Assembly: GCA_035651595.1 (NCBI GenBank)
Contig: DASRFJ010000360.1
Location: forward strand, 3,053 to 67,052
Source of the DNA: JAFARZ01 sp035651595
GTDB taxonomy: Bacteria; Actinomycetota; Actinomycetes; Streptosporangiales; Streptosporangiaceae
DNA length: 64,000 nucleotides
Direction of reading: 5' to 3'
A model generated the notes under the pieces. That model saw only the letters and a program-made list of their open reading frames with translations. It searched no databases and had not been told where the DNA came from. Positions within the stretch are counted from its first letter, which is position 1. Every line of letters begins with the position of its first letter. The translations under genes and the position numbers were made by a program. This document shows positions 38,505 to 47,413 of the stretch, piece by piece.

Positions 38505-40018
38505 ACCGCGCACTGAAGCGGCTGTCCATCGCGGTGCTGGTCATGTTCCTGCTGCTGCTCATCAACGTGAACTACCTCCAGGGCTTCCAGACCGCCAAGC
38601 TCGCCGGCCTGCCGGGCAATTCGCGTACGTTCTACGCCCAGTTCCAGTACCAGCGCGGCGACATCGAAACCGCGGACGGCGTCACGATCGCCAAGTCGGT
38701 GCTGAGCTCGGCCGCGGACTACGCGAAGTACGGCATCAAGTACCAGCGCACCTATCCGTCCGGCGAAGAGTACGCGCCGGTCACCGGCTACGACACGATC
38801 TTCGGGCACACCCCGACCGGGGAGACCGGCATCGAGTACTACGAGGACTCGGTGCTCAACGGCAACGACTCCTCGCTGACCGTCCGCAACTTCATCGACA
38901 TGATCACCGGCAAGCCGCGCAAGGGCGCCAGCGTGATGGTGACGATCAACTCCAAGGCGCAGGACGCGGCCTACCAGGCGCTGGCGAGCAAGCTCAAGGG
39001 CACCGGCCACCATGGCGCGGTGGTCGCCCTCGACCCGGCCACCGGCAAGATCCTGGCCATGGCCAGCTACCCCAGCTACGACCCGGGCCTGCTCGCCGTG
39101 CACAGCGGTGACCAGCTCACGGCCAACGACAACAAGCTGCTGCACGACCCCGCCAATCCGCTGCTGAACCAGGCGATCGGCGCCACGTACGCACCCGGGT
39201 CGACGTTCAAGATCGTGACCAGCTCGGCGTTCTTCGGCAAGAACGCGGGCAACAACCCGCAGACGATGGTGTCCTCGCCCAACCAGCTGGTGCTGCCCCA
39301 GACCAACAACGTGCTGGTCAACGACGGCGGCGAGACGTGCGGCGACGGCAGCGGGACGACCACGCTGATCCAGGCCTTCCTCCAGTCCTGCAACACCACG
39401 TTCGGCAAGCTCGGCATGAGCGTGATCGGCGCCAACGCGCTGAACGCCACGGCCGGCGCGTTCGGCATGAACAGCTCGTCGCTGAACATCCCGATGCCGG
39501 TGGCGCAGAGCAATTACGTCATCCCGCCCAGCCTGGCGACTACCGCGTATTCCGCGATCGGCCAGTTCAGCGACACGGTCACCGCGATGCAGGAGGCCAT
39601 GTTCGCCGCCGCGATCGCGAACCAGGGCAAGCTGATGAAGCCCTACCTGATCCAGCAGGTGATCGCCAGCGACCTCAGCACCCTCCGCAGCACCGCGCCT
39701 TCCTTGCTGAACCAGGCGGTCTCCCCCTCCGTTGCCAGTAACGTGGCGACGATGATGAACGCGGTGACGCAGAACCCGGGCGGCACCGCGGCGCAGTTCA
39801 ACACGGCGGCGACCGGCGTGGACATCGCGGGCAAGACCGGAACCGCGCAGAACGGGGTGAACAACGGGAACACGAACGATGCCGTGTTCACTTCGTTCGC
39901 GCCGTTCGGCAACCCGAGGATAGCCGTCGGCGTCATAATCCAAGGCGGCGGCTACGGGGCCGTCGCGGCCGCGCCGATCGCTGTGCAGGTCATCAAGGCA
40001 TACCTGGGGATACGGTGA
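38501..40018 (+). CDS. pbpA: PbpA class B penicillin-binding protein
   Basis: 505 residues. N-terminal membrane anchor (LSIAVLVMFLLLLINVNYL), dimerisation domain, then the transpeptidase with SxxK in YAPGSTFKIVTSSAF, SxN-like SCNTTFGKLG and KTGTAQ. It cross-links peptidoglycan with RodA. GTG start and 4-base overlaps on both sides (rodA, pknA) indicate tight co-translation. Length and motifs are normal for the family. Confidence 0.96.
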   Translation: MNRALKRLSIAVLVMFLLLLINVNYLQGFQTAKLAGLPGNSRTFYAQFQYQRGDIETADGVTIAKSVLSSAADYAKYGIKYQRTYPSGEEYAPVTGYDTIFGHTPTGETGIEYYEDSVLNGNDSSLTVRNFIDMITGKPRKGASVMVTINSKAQDAAYQALASKLKGTGHHGAVVALDPATGKILAMASYPSYDPGLLAVHSGDQLTANDNKLLHDPANPLLNQAIGATYAPGSTFKIVTSSAFFGKNAGNNPQTMVSSPNQLVLPQTNNVLVNDGGETCGDGSGTTTLIQAFLQSCNTTFGKLGMSVIGANALNATAGAFGMNSSSLNIPMPVAQSNYVIPPSLATTAYSAIGQFSDTVTAMQEAMFAAAIANQGKLMKPYLIQQVIASDLSTLRSTAPSLLNQAVSPSVASNVATMMNAVTQNPGGTAAQFNTAATGVDIAGKTGTAQNGVNNGNTNDAVFTSFAPFGNPRIAVGVIIQGGGYGAVAAAPIAVQVIKAYLGIR

Positions 40019-41406
40019 CCGACTACCTGCTCGCTGGCCGCTACCGGCTGACCGACCGCATCGCGGCCGGCGGCATGGGCGAGGTCTGGCGCGGGTTCGA
40101 CCAGCTGCTCAACCGCCGGGTCGCGGTGAAGCTGCTGCCCACCGTCCGGGAGGGCGACGGGTCCTCGCTGGCCAGGTTCCGGGCCGAGGCGCGGTACGCG
40201 GCCAGCCTGTCCCACTCCGGTATCGCCCGGGTCTACGACTACGGCGAGTCCTCGGAGTTCGGCGGCGCGTACCTGGTGATGGAGCTGGTGGACGGGGATC
40301 CGCTGTCGGCCATCCTGGCCCGAAACGGCCGGCTGTCGCCGGACGCCACCCTGGACATCATCGGCCAGGCCGCCCTCGCACTCGATGCGGCGCACCAGGC
40401 GGGGATCGTGCACCGGGACATCAAGCCAGGCAACATCCTGATCGCCCCCGGCGGCACCGCGAAAATCACCGACTTCGGCATCGCGACAGCGGTGCGCGCG
40501 GCCCAGGCCTCGCACCTGACGCAGACCGGCATGGTGATGGGCACCGCCATGTACGTGTCGCCCGAGCAGGCCACCGGCGCCCCGGTGACCGCGTCCTCGG
40601 ACATCTACTCGCTCGGCGTCGTCGCGTTCGAGTGCCTGGCCGGCTGGCCCCCGTTCAACGCCCGCGAGCCGCTGGCCATCGCCTACGCGCACAAGCACGA
40701 GCCGGTGCCACAGCTACCGCCGGACGTTCCGCCGCCGGTGGCCGACCTGGTGCGGGCGATGCTCGCGAAGACCCCGGACGGCCGCCCGGCGAGCGCGCGG
40801 GCCGTCGCCGACCGCGCCAACGTGCTGCGCGACACCCTGGCGATGGGCGGCCCGTCCGAGCCGCTTCCAGTGTCCGGCCAGTTCCCGCCGCCAGCGACCC
40901 GCGCCGATCTGCCCGCCGCCGTTACCGACGACATTTTCTCCGAACGACCTCTCCGTGCGACGAGCCAGATCCCTGAGCGCCAGCCGCCGCGGGGTCGGGA
41001 CGCGGGTCAGCGCCGCTTGCTCGGCGCGGGCGTCACGGTGGCGGTGTGCGCGCTGGCCGCTGGGGTCAGCTTCTACCTCGCGGGCGGCATGGACAAGCCG
41101 GCCAGCAACACCGGGCACACGCAGCTTCAGGAGATGACCACCCCGGCCGATCCCGCGGTGGTGAGCAGCACTCCGGGACCGGGGAGCCCGACGCCGACTC
41201 AGCCCGGTCAGCTGCCGACCTCGCGGGGGGCCACGCCGACGAAGAAGCCGAAGCCGAAGAAGAGCACGCCGCCCACGAGGCCAGCGTCCACCCCGGCGTC
41301 GGTGCCGGCCAGCACGTCCGCGCCGGCCTCGGCGAGCGCCTCCGGGTCGGCGAGCGCCTCCGCGTCCGCAAGCTCCTCTCCGACCTCTCCGGCAACAAAT
41401 GGATAA
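40015..41406 (+). CDS. pknA: PknA-type Ser/Thr protein kinase
   Basis: 463 residues. Kinase domain (5-265): GGMGEVWRGFDQLLNRRVAVKLLP, HRDIKPGNILI, KITDFGIA and GTAMYVSPEQATG. A membrane helix (VTVAVCALAAGVSFYLAGG, about 340-360) and an extracellular Thr/Pro/Ser/Ala-rich tail with no PASTA repeats follow. It phosphorylates cell-division and wall-synthesis proteins and is reversed by PstP. The tail ends in an Ala-Ser dipeptide run. GTG overlaps the pbpA stop. Confidence 0.95.
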   Translation: MTDYLLAGRYRLTDRIAAGGMGEVWRGFDQLLNRRVAVKLLPTVREGDGSSLARFRAEARYAASLSHSGIARVYDYGESSEFGGAYLVMELVDGDPLSAILARNGRLSPDATLDIIGQAALALDAAHQAGIVHRDIKPGNILIAPGGTAKITDFGIATAVRAAQASHLTQTGMVMGTAMYVSPEQATGAPVTASSDIYSLGVVAFECLAGWPPFNAREPLAIAYAHKHEPVPQLPPDVPPPVADLVRAMLAKTPDGRPASARAVADRANVLRDTLAMGGPSEPLPVSGQFPPPATRADLPAAVTDDIFSERPLRATSQIPERQPPRGRDAGQRRLLGAGVTVAVCALAAGVSFYLAGGMDKPASNTGHTQLQEMTTPADPAVVSSTPGPGSPTPTQPGQLPTSRGATPTKKPKPKKSTPPTRPASTPASVPASTSAPASASASGSASASASASSSPTSPATNG

Positions 41407-41460
41407 CAATGCCCTCCTGGGCCCGACGATGTACGCGACAACGCAGGGTGGTTTGGCACA

Positions 41461-43230
41461 GTGCGAGACATGACACAGCCCCGGCTTCTCGGTGGCCGCT
41501 ACGAACTCGACGGGGTCGTCGGGCGCGGTGGCATGGCCGAGGTGTACCGGGCACGCGATATCCGGCTTGACCGGATCGTCGCGATCAAGACGCTGCGCGC
41601 CGACCTCGCCAGGGACCAGACCTTCCAGGCTAGATTCCGCCGGGAAGCGCAGTCCGCGGCCTCGCTGAACCACCCGTCGATCGTCGCGGTCTACGACACC
41701 GGCGAGGACATGGCGACCGGCGTACCTGTGCCGTACATCGTCATGGAGTTCGTGGACGGCCGCACGGTGCGGGACCTGCTGATCGAGGGTCACCGGCTGC
41801 TGCCCGAGCGGTCCCTGGAGATCATCGACGGAGTGCTGCGAGCGCTGGAGTACAGCCACCAGGCCGGCATCGTGCACCGGGACATCAAGCCCGGCAACGT
41901 CATGGTGACGCGCAACGGCGACATCAAGGTCATGGACTTCGGCATCGCCAGGGCGATGAGCGACGCTCAGGCCACGATGACCCAGACCGCCCAGGTCATC
42001 GGCACGGCGCAGTACCTGTCGCCGGAGCAGGCCAGGGGCGATCGGGTGGACGCCCGCAGCGACCTGTACTCGGCCGGCTGCCTGCTGTACGAACTGCTCA
42101 CCGGACGGCCGCCGTTCACCGGCGACTCCCCGGTCGCGATCGCCTACCAGCATGTGCGGGAGAACCCGATCCCGCCGTCGCGGATCGACCCGGACATCCC
42201 GCTGTGGGCGGACGCCATCGTGCTCAAGGCGATGGCGAAGAACCCGGCCGACCGCTACCAGAGCGCCGCCGAGATGCGCGCCGACCTCCAGCGCGCCGCG
42301 TCCGGCATGCCGATCGCGGCGCCGACCCGGGTGGACGTGTACGCCCCGCGCACCCGCATGATGGGCCAGGACTCGATGATGGCCGCGGGCGCGACCACCG
42401 CCATCCCGCCGGTCGACTACGACGACTACGAGGATCGCTATGGCGCCAGCGGGCGCCGAAGGGGAGGCGGCCGCCGGTGGATCCCGTGGGTGCTCGGCCT
42501 GGTGCTCGTCCTCGGCGTGGTCGGCGGCGCCGCCTATTACCTGCTCGGCTCCGGCAAGACCGGCACCTCCATCCCGCTGGTGCAGGGCATGCCCGTGGCG
42601 CAGGCCGAGGCGCAGCTCCGCGCGGCTCACCTGCGCTGGCAGGTCAACAACGAGCCCAGCTCGTCGGTGCAGTCCGGCAACGTGATCAGCACCAACCCGG
42701 CAGAAGGCACAAACGTGGCGACGAACACGCTGGTCACCCTCAACGTGTCCACGGGCCCGCAGAAGGTCACCGTACCTGGGGTGGTCGGCGAACAGAACAC
42801 CCAGGCGGAAACCGACCTGCAGGCCAAGGGCTTCTCGGTCGTCCAGAAGACCGATAGCACGTCGACTCAGCCGTCCGGCACGGTCACCAGGCAGAGCCCG
42901 TCGGCCAATACGCAGGCAACGCAGGGGTCGACGGTGACGATCTACGTGTCCGGCTCGGTCCAGGTGCCGAACAATCTGGTCGGCACCTCGCAGGACGCCG
43001 CCACCCAGGCGCTGAAGGCCGACGGTTTCAAGGTGAACGTGAATACCGTGGCCGGCCCCGCGGGCACCAGTCCGGGAACCGTGTGGAACGTCAGCCCGCA
43101 GGGTGGCACCACCGTGGCCCCAGGCTCGACCGTCACGATCTTCGTTCAGCCGAACGCGTCGCCGAGCCCCCCCTCGCCATCGTCTCCGAACCCCACCGGC
43201 AGCGGGACGCTCGGCTCGCCCGGCATCTAA
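41461..43230 (+). CDS. pknB: PknB, PASTA-domain Ser/Thr protein kinase
   Basis: 589 residues. Kinase domain (about 10-275): GRGGMAEVYRARDIRLDRIVAIKTL, HRDIKPGNVMV, KVMDFGIARA and GTAQYLSPEQARGD. The juxtamembrane segment is Tyr/Asp-rich. A membrane helix (WVLGLVLVLGVVGGAAYYLL) and three to four PASTA repeats follow (for example KVTVPGVVGEQNTQAETDLQ and VQVPNNLVGTSQDAATQAL). PASTA repeats bind muropeptides or lipid II and activate the kinase. GTG 41461 or ATG 41470 start. It is separated from pknA by 54 bases. Confidence 0.96.
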   Translation: MRDMTQPRLLGGRYELDGVVGRGGMAEVYRARDIRLDRIVAIKTLRADLARDQTFQARFRREAQSAASLNHPSIVAVYDTGEDMATGVPVPYIVMEFVDGRTVRDLLIEGHRLLPERSLEIIDGVLRALEYSHQAGIVHRDIKPGNVMVTRNGDIKVMDFGIARAMSDAQATMTQTAQVIGTAQYLSPEQARGDRVDARSDLYSAGCLLYELLTGRPPFTGDSPVAIAYQHVRENPIPPSRIDPDIPLWADAIVLKAMAKNPADRYQSAAEMRADLQRAASGMPIAAPTRVDVYAPRTRMMGQDSMMAAGATTAIPPVDYDDYEDRYGASGRRRGGGRRWIPWVLGLVLVLGVVGGAAYYLLGSGKTGTSIPLVQGMPVAQAEAQLRAAHLRWQVNNEPSSSVQSGNVISTNPAEGTNVATNTLVTLNVSTGPQKVTVPGVVGEQNTQAETDLQAKGFSVVQKTDSTSTQPSGTVTRQSPSANTQATQGSTVTIYVSGSVQVPNNLVGTSQDAATQALKADGFKVNVNTVAGPAGTSPGTVWNVSPQGGTTVAPGSTVTIFVQPNASPSPPSPSSPNPTGSGTLGSPGI

Positions 43231-43263
43231 CGAAGGTGGCGCGGAGGCGCTACTCTTGACTCC

Positions 43264-43515
43264 GTGCCAAAGTCTCGTGTTCGCCAGAAGGCGGTCTACA
43301 CACCCCCGCCGCCCAAGACGGCGAGGCGGAAGGTCAGCGCCCCCTGGGTCGGCCCCGGTATCGTCGTCTGCCTCGTCGTCGGCCTAGCCTGGATCGTGGT
43401 GTACTACGCCACCCAGAACGGCATTCCCGGCATTTCCGCACTCGGCCCCTGGAACCTCGTGGTCGGCTTCGGCTTCATCATCGCGGGCGTGGTCCTGAGC
43501 ACCCGCTGGCACTAG
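43264..43515 (+). CDS. crgA: cell division protein CrgA
   Basis: 83 residues: a basic N-terminus (MPKSRVRQKAVYTPPPP), two membrane helices (VGPGIVVCLVVGLAWIVVYYAT and PWNLVVGFGFIIAGVVLST) and terminal TRWH, all typical of CrgA. The protein binds FtsZ, FtsQ, FtsI and CwsA and coordinates septum timing in actinomycetes. GTG start. It follows pknB by 33 bases and is probably co-transcribed. Confidence 0.96.
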   Translation: MPKSRVRQKAVYTPPPPKTARRKVSAPWVGPGIVVCLVVGLAWIVVYYATQNGIPGISALGPWNLVVGFGFIIAGVVLSTRWH

Positions 43516-43660
43516 CCCCGCGCTAGCGTCCCCGGGCGCTAGCTTCTCCCGCGCCGTCGCGTCCGCCCCCGCGCTCACCCAGGTCCGCGTGCCCGCACAC
43601 ACCTCCCGCACCATCCGCACCATCCGTCGCGCCCGCTTACCTATGGACGCGTTCGTTGTG

Positions 43661-43729
43661 GGCTCGGAGAAGATTGCGGACACTTACCCCCCCGAACTGG
43701 GAGGGTAAGTGTCCGCGATAATCCGAGCC
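43661..43729. repeat. dispersed palindromic repeat, copy C
   Basis: Core: GATTGCGGACACTTACCC, CCCC, GAACT, GGGA and a mirrored arm ending CCGCGATAAT. It is the reverse orientation of copies A and B, judged from the GGGAGGG side. Outer arms GGCTCGGA (43661-43668) and TCCGAGCC (43722-43729) extend the palindrome beyond that of other copies. Confidence 0.85.
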
Positions 43730-43819
43730 GTCTGCTCCCGTGCCCGGAAAGGGCTTTATGTTCGGTTTGGGGTACCTATTCCGGAAGCCTCAGCTGCATG
43801 ATTCGCGCTCCCAGTCGCG

Positions 43820-43865
43820 TGGTTGTGGCAACCACGCGCATAGAACCGCCTGGTTGCCACAACCA
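43820..43865. terminator. long inverted repeat, possible bidirectional terminator
   Basis: TGGTTGTGGCAACCA (43820-43834) and TGGTTGCCACAACCA (43851-43865) are exact reverse complements, a 15-bp stem with a 16-base loop. Each arm is itself a 6+6 palindrome, so it can also form two small hairpins. It lies between convergent genes. Confidence 0.6.
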
Positions 43866-43999
43866 GGTGATCGCGCTCCCCGGCAGACGGGACAGAAGTG
43901 ACGAAAGGCGGTCGGCCCCGTGGTGTAGCGGGCACGAGCGGGGGCGCATAGCGAGCAAATGGGACACTCGCCTTCGCCGCCGGGGCCTCCTGTGCGCGG

Positions 44000-44902
44000 T
44001 TAAAGGCTCGTGAGCTGGTGGGTGCGGAGGACGACGGCGATCACGATCGCGGCGACGATCGCCAGCGTGGCGGCCGCCTGGTACGTGGACTGGTTCTTGC
44101 GCGGCGCGTACGCGTAGGCGGCGGTGATCAGGGCACCGGCCAGGAGCCCGCCGACGTGCGCCTGCCAGGCGATGCTGCCCCGCCAGACGAAACTGATCAC
44201 GAGGTTGATGGCGATCACCGCGACGATGCCGCGGGCGTCGAACCTCAGTCGCCGCGACAGCACGAACAGCGCACCGAACAGGCCGAAGATTGCCCCGGAG
44301 GCACCCAGGGCCAGCTGGTTCTGCGGGGCGAGGTAGTAGTACGCGACCGACCCGCCGATCGCGCTGATCAGGTATACCCCGACAAAGCGCAGCCGCCCGA
44401 GCATCTGCTCAATCGGCGGCCCGACGAACGTCAGCGCCCACATGTTGAACAAGATGTCCATGAGGCCCAGCGAGTTGATGCTGCTGCCACCGGTGACGGC
44501 GGGAGGCAGGAAGGCCGAGGTGAGCAGCCGGTACCACTCGCCGGCCGCCACGCCGTGCCAGGCGCCGCCTCCCGGGTACAGCGCGTATCCCAGCATTGCC
44601 CAGTCGGTGCCCAGCGACGGCCTGGCCAGCTCGATGAGGAACAGCACGACGTTGATGCCGATGAGCGTGAACGTCACGACGGCGCCGCCGCCGAAGCCGG
44701 CGGGCTGGCGCCTGCTGCCGAACACGTTCTTCGCCGGCCGGACGCCCTGGTTGCTCTGCTGTACGCACTCAACGCACTGCTGACCCACCGAGGCCGATCG
44801 CATGCAGTCAGGGCACGCGTGCCGCCCGCAGCGAACGCAGGAGACGTATGTTTCCCGGCCGGGGTGACGGTAACAGGTCGGGACCTCGCCGGGAGTCGTC
44901 AT
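44000..44902 (-). CDS. rhomboid-family intramembrane serine protease
   Basis: 300 residues. The N-terminus is a cytoplasmic Cys-rich zinc-finger-like segment (CYRHPGRETYVSCVRCGRHACPDCMRSASVG with CVEC later), then six membrane helices. Catalytic Ser is in LGASGAIFGLFGALF, catalytic His in WQAHVGGLLAGAL, and the HxxxN-type first loop is replaced by FNMWALTFVG. It cleaves membrane proteins within the bilayer. In actinomycetes it sits beside crgA and ppiA near the origin, as here. It begins 4 bases after the ppiA stop. Confidence 0.94.
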   Translation of the reverse strand: MTTPGEVPTCYRHPGRETYVSCVRCGRHACPDCMRSASVGQQCVECVQQSNQGVRPAKNVFGSRRQPAGFGGGAVVTFTLIGINVVLFLIELARPSLGTDWAMLGYALYPGGGAWHGVAAGEWYRLLTSAFLPPAVTGGSSINSLGLMDILFNMWALTFVGPPIEQMLGRLRFVGVYLISAIGGSVAYYYLAPQNQLALGASGAIFGLFGALFVLSRRLRFDARGIVAVIAINLVISFVWRGSIAWQAHVGGLLAGALITAAYAYAPRKNQSTYQAAATLAIVAAIVIAVVLRTHQLTSL

Positions 44903-44906
44903 CGGG

Positions 44907-45425
44907 CTAGCCGCGGGTGATCGTGACCGATTCGATCACGACGTCCTCTACCGGGCGGTCCTGGGCGCCGGTCTTCACATGACTGATCCGGTCCACCACG
45001 TCCGCGCCCTCGATGACCTCGCCGAAGATCGTGTGGCGGCCGTTCAGCCACGGCGTCGGCGCGGTCGTGATGAAGAACTGCGAACCGTTGGTGCCGGGCC
45101 CCGCGTTGGCCATTGCCAGCAGGTACGGGCGGCCGAACTGGAGGTCCGGGTGGATCTCGTCGGCGAACTTGTAACCAGGGCCGCCGGTGCCGGTGCCGAG
45201 CGGGTCCCCGCCCTGGATCATGAAGTCAGGAATGACCCGGTGGAAGATCGTGCCGTCGTACAGCTTTGCGGTACCGGACTGGCCAGTGGCCGGGTGGGTC
45301 CACTGCTTGCCGCCCTCGGCCAGCTCCACGAAATTGCGGACCGTCTTCGGCGCGTGGTCCGGGAACAGGCGGAGCACTACCCGTCCCTCGCTGGTCTGCA
45401 GCGTCGCGGTGAGCGTCTCAGTCAT
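44907..45425 (-). CDS. ppiA: cyclophilin-type peptidyl-prolyl isomerase
   Basis: 172 residues, single cyclophilin domain: GRVVLRLFPDHAPKTVRNFVELAEG, YDGTIFHRVIPDFMIQGGDP, LLAMANAGPGTNGSQFFITTAPTPWLNGRHTIFGEV. The FHR, QFFIT and W-L-(N/D)-x-x-H active-site residues are present. No signal peptide, so it is cytoplasmic. It is the first gene of an operon with the rhomboid protease. Confidence 0.96.
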   Translation of the reverse strand: MTETLTATLQTSEGRVVLRLFPDHAPKTVRNFVELAEGGKQWTHPATGQSGTAKLYDGTIFHRVIPDFMIQGGDPLGTGTGGPGYKFADEIHPDLQFGRPYLLAMANAGPGTNGSQFFITTAPTPWLNGRHTIFGEVIEGADVVDRISHVKTGAQDRPVEDVVIESVTITRG

Positions 45426-45528
45426 GCTGTGAATCTACCGCACGCGCCTCACCGCGGACTCCTGATGGTTGAACGGCGAATACCTGGGAAGTCTGTGAGA
45501 ACGGGATCACGCTCGGGAGGTAAAGACA

Positions 45529-46059
45529 GTGGCCCTATTCAAGACCGGCTCTCTGGCCAGCCGGAAGAACCAGCTTGGCGACCGCGCACGCGGACTCGCG
45601 GAGCAGGCGATTCCGCAGGCCAAACACGCCGGAACCACGGCGGTCCATGGCGTCATGCAGGGGGTAGAGGGCGCAAGGGGATGGGCCGCGCCACGCATGC
45701 ACAGCGCCGCCGACGCCGTAACGGAGTCGCTGGCGCCAAAGGTCTCGTCGGCACTGCACAGTGCGGCCAAGACCGTGGACACGGCCCCGCCGCCCAAGTC
45801 GGGGATCCGTAAACTGCTCGACTGGCGGTTGATGCTGGGCATCGGTGCCGCGATCGCGGCCGCTGGCGCCGCAGCCGTCACCATGCGGCGGTATCAGTCA
45901 GCCACGGCGGACGCCAAGGATGGCGCGGACTCGCTCTCGGATGAGAGCGGCGAAGCGCAGCGGTCCACGGGCTCACCGGCGGCCTCTGACAAGCTCAAGG
46001 CCGCCGCCGACAAGATCTCCGCCGCCGCGGACAAGGTCCGCGAGGCAGCCCACCGCTAA
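45529..46059 (+). CDS. Ala-rich single-pass membrane protein (DUF5324-like)
   Basis: 176 residues. An amphipathic Ala-rich N-terminal half precedes one membrane helix (LMLGIGAAIAAAGAAAVTM, about 106-124) and a tail with repeated helical units (AADKISAAADKVREAA). It resembles DUF5324-like actinomycete proteins found next to ppiA; the function is unknown. GTG follows GGGAGG by 8 bases. Divergent from ppiA. Confidence 0.75.
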   Translation: MALFKTGSLASRKNQLGDRARGLAEQAIPQAKHAGTTAVHGVMQGVEGARGWAAPRMHSAADAVTESLAPKVSSALHSAAKTVDTAPPPKSGIRKLLDWRLMLGIGAAIAAAGAAAVTMRRYQSATADAKDGADSLSDESGEAQRSTGSPAASDKLKAAADKISAAADKVREAAHR

Positions 46060-46077
46060 ATTCCTCGCAACGAGCGC

Positions 46078-46113
46078 AAGCGGATGCCGCCGAGCGATCG
46101 CCGGCATCCGCTT
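46078..46113. terminator. bidirectional hairpin terminator
   Basis: AAGCGGATGCCG (46078-46089) pairs perfectly with CGGCATCCGCTT (46102-46113), with a 12-base loop. It separates convergent genes and overlaps the DUF6114 stop codon by one base. Confidence 0.75.
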
Positions 46114-47411
46114 CAGCTCGTTATGACCAGGTTCGTGGCCTGGAGCGAACCGGACAGCACGAACGGCTGGTCGGTGGTCACGTTCGTCATCGTGACCGGG
46201 ACCGCCGGCGTCACCGTGTTCAGCACGTGGAGGAGCAGCGACACCACGCTCTGCGGGGTGAGGGTCAGCGGGATGCCGAGCAGGCTGCCGGACAGCTTGG
46301 TCGCGTAGAGCGTGACCCCGCCGCCGAACACCAGCGAGGAACTCTGCGTCACCGTCGTCTGGCCGTTCTCCGTGACCGTGGCGGTGACGTTGCCGGACAG
46401 CGTCATCGAGTTCAACGTGAACTTCATCATCGTCTGCGTCCCGCCTGCCACCGGCACCTTGGCCGTGCCCTGGTAGGCGAGCCCGTTCAGCGTCGCGGAC
46501 CCCGCGGTGATCACCGAGCTGGCGACCGAGGCCGCGAGCCCCGAGGACGGAGCCGTCAGTGCCGGCGTGCCCGGGGAAGCCGTCGCTGATGGTGACGGCA
46601 CGGGCGGAGCTGTGCTCGTCGCTGGGCTACTCGACGAGGGACCCGGGCCCACGCTCGTGGCCGGCGCGGGGCTCGGACCGGGCGATGACGGCAGGCAGAT
46701 GATCCCGAGAATGCAGTCTCCCGGCTGGCCGGCGCCGCCCGCCGTGGCCTGGCCGGCGTGCCCGCCGAACCCGGTGAGCAGCGACCCGAGCAGCACGGCC
46801 GGCATCGCCGCGCTGGCCATCAGCCTTCCCGCGCCCGTACCCGTACCCGTGCCCGTGCCCGCGTCTTCGGCTTCTTCGGTGGTGTCCCGCATCGGCGGGT
46901 ACTCGCGCGGCGTCCACCCGAAGGCCAGCGACCCGCCAGTGATGCCGAGCAGCATGCCGAGGAAAAACCCGCCGAGGTTAGAGGTGATGAACGACAGCAT
47001 CGCGAGCACCACCCCGGCGACCGCGTAGAACGTGCGGTGGGCCGGGGTGAACCAGAGCAGCAGCCCGCAGGTGATCAGCAGTATCCCGATCAGTACGCCG
47101 AAGACCCCGCCGATGCCGATGTAGATCACCAGCTTGATCGCGCCGTGCAGGAGGATCCCGCTGAGCGGGATCAGCACCAGCACGCCGCCAGACAGGATCA
47201 GCAGCAGCCCGCCCCAGAACGGCCGCGTCCGGCGCCATTGCCGGTATCGCGCGCGGAAGCCCGTGGGCTGAGGTTGGGGCCGAGGTTGGGGCGCGAAAGG
47301 CTCGGCCCGCTCGGGCCCCGGTGACATGGCGTGGCGGAACAGGGCACGCACGCGCACGGCGGCGTACCCTACCCAGTCGCTGAACAGGACGCGGTTACGG
47401 CCAGCGGCCAC
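46113..47411 (-). CDS. DUF6114 membrane protein with extracellular beta domain
   Basis: 432 residues. Four membrane helices (LLLILSGGVLVLIPLSGILL, AIKLVIYIGIGGVFGVLIGIL, HRTFYAVAGVVLAMLSFI, LGGFFLGMLLGITGGSLAFG) form the DUF6114 core. A Pro/Ser/Thr-rich linker (about 230-290) and a C-terminal beta-rich domain (TMMKFTLNSMTLSGNVTATV and following) resemble the lipid-binding-like DUF6230 neighbour. Members of the pair occur together in actinomycetes; their function is unknown. GTG start lies 2 bases after the DUF6230 stop. Confidence 0.8.
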   Translation of the reverse strand: MAAGRNRVLFSDWVGYAAVRVRALFRHAMSPGPERAEPFAPQPRPQPQPTGFRARYRQWRRTRPFWGGLLLILSGGVLVLIPLSGILLHGAIKLVIYIGIGGVFGVLIGILLITCGLLLWFTPAHRTFYAVAGVVLAMLSFITSNLGGFFLGMLLGITGGSLAFGWTPREYPPMRDTTEEAEDAGTGTGTGTGAGRLMASAAMPAVLLGSLLTGFGGHAGQATAGGAGQPGDCILGIICLPSSPGPSPAPATSVGPGPSSSSPATSTAPPVPSPSATASPGTPALTAPSSGLAASVASSVITAGSATLNGLAYQGTAKVPVAGGTQTMMKFTLNSMTLSGNVTATVTENGQTTVTQSSSLVFGGGVTLYATKLSGSLLGIPLTLTPQSVVSLLLHVLNTVTPAVPVTMTNVTTDQPFVLSGSLQATNLVITS

Positions 47412-47413
47412 GA

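Larger units (their letters stand above)
43516..43999. other. convergent intergenic region with two palindromes
   Basis: This 484-bp gap between crgA and the rhomboid gene has no recognisable gene. It holds repeat copy C (43661-43729) and a long inverted repeat (43820-43865). Confidence 0.6.

Noticed and set aside
43918..43990. A tRNA-like start (CCCCGTGGTGTAGCGGGCAC) in the gap after crgA
   Set aside because: No anticodon stem or T-arm could be paired downstream.
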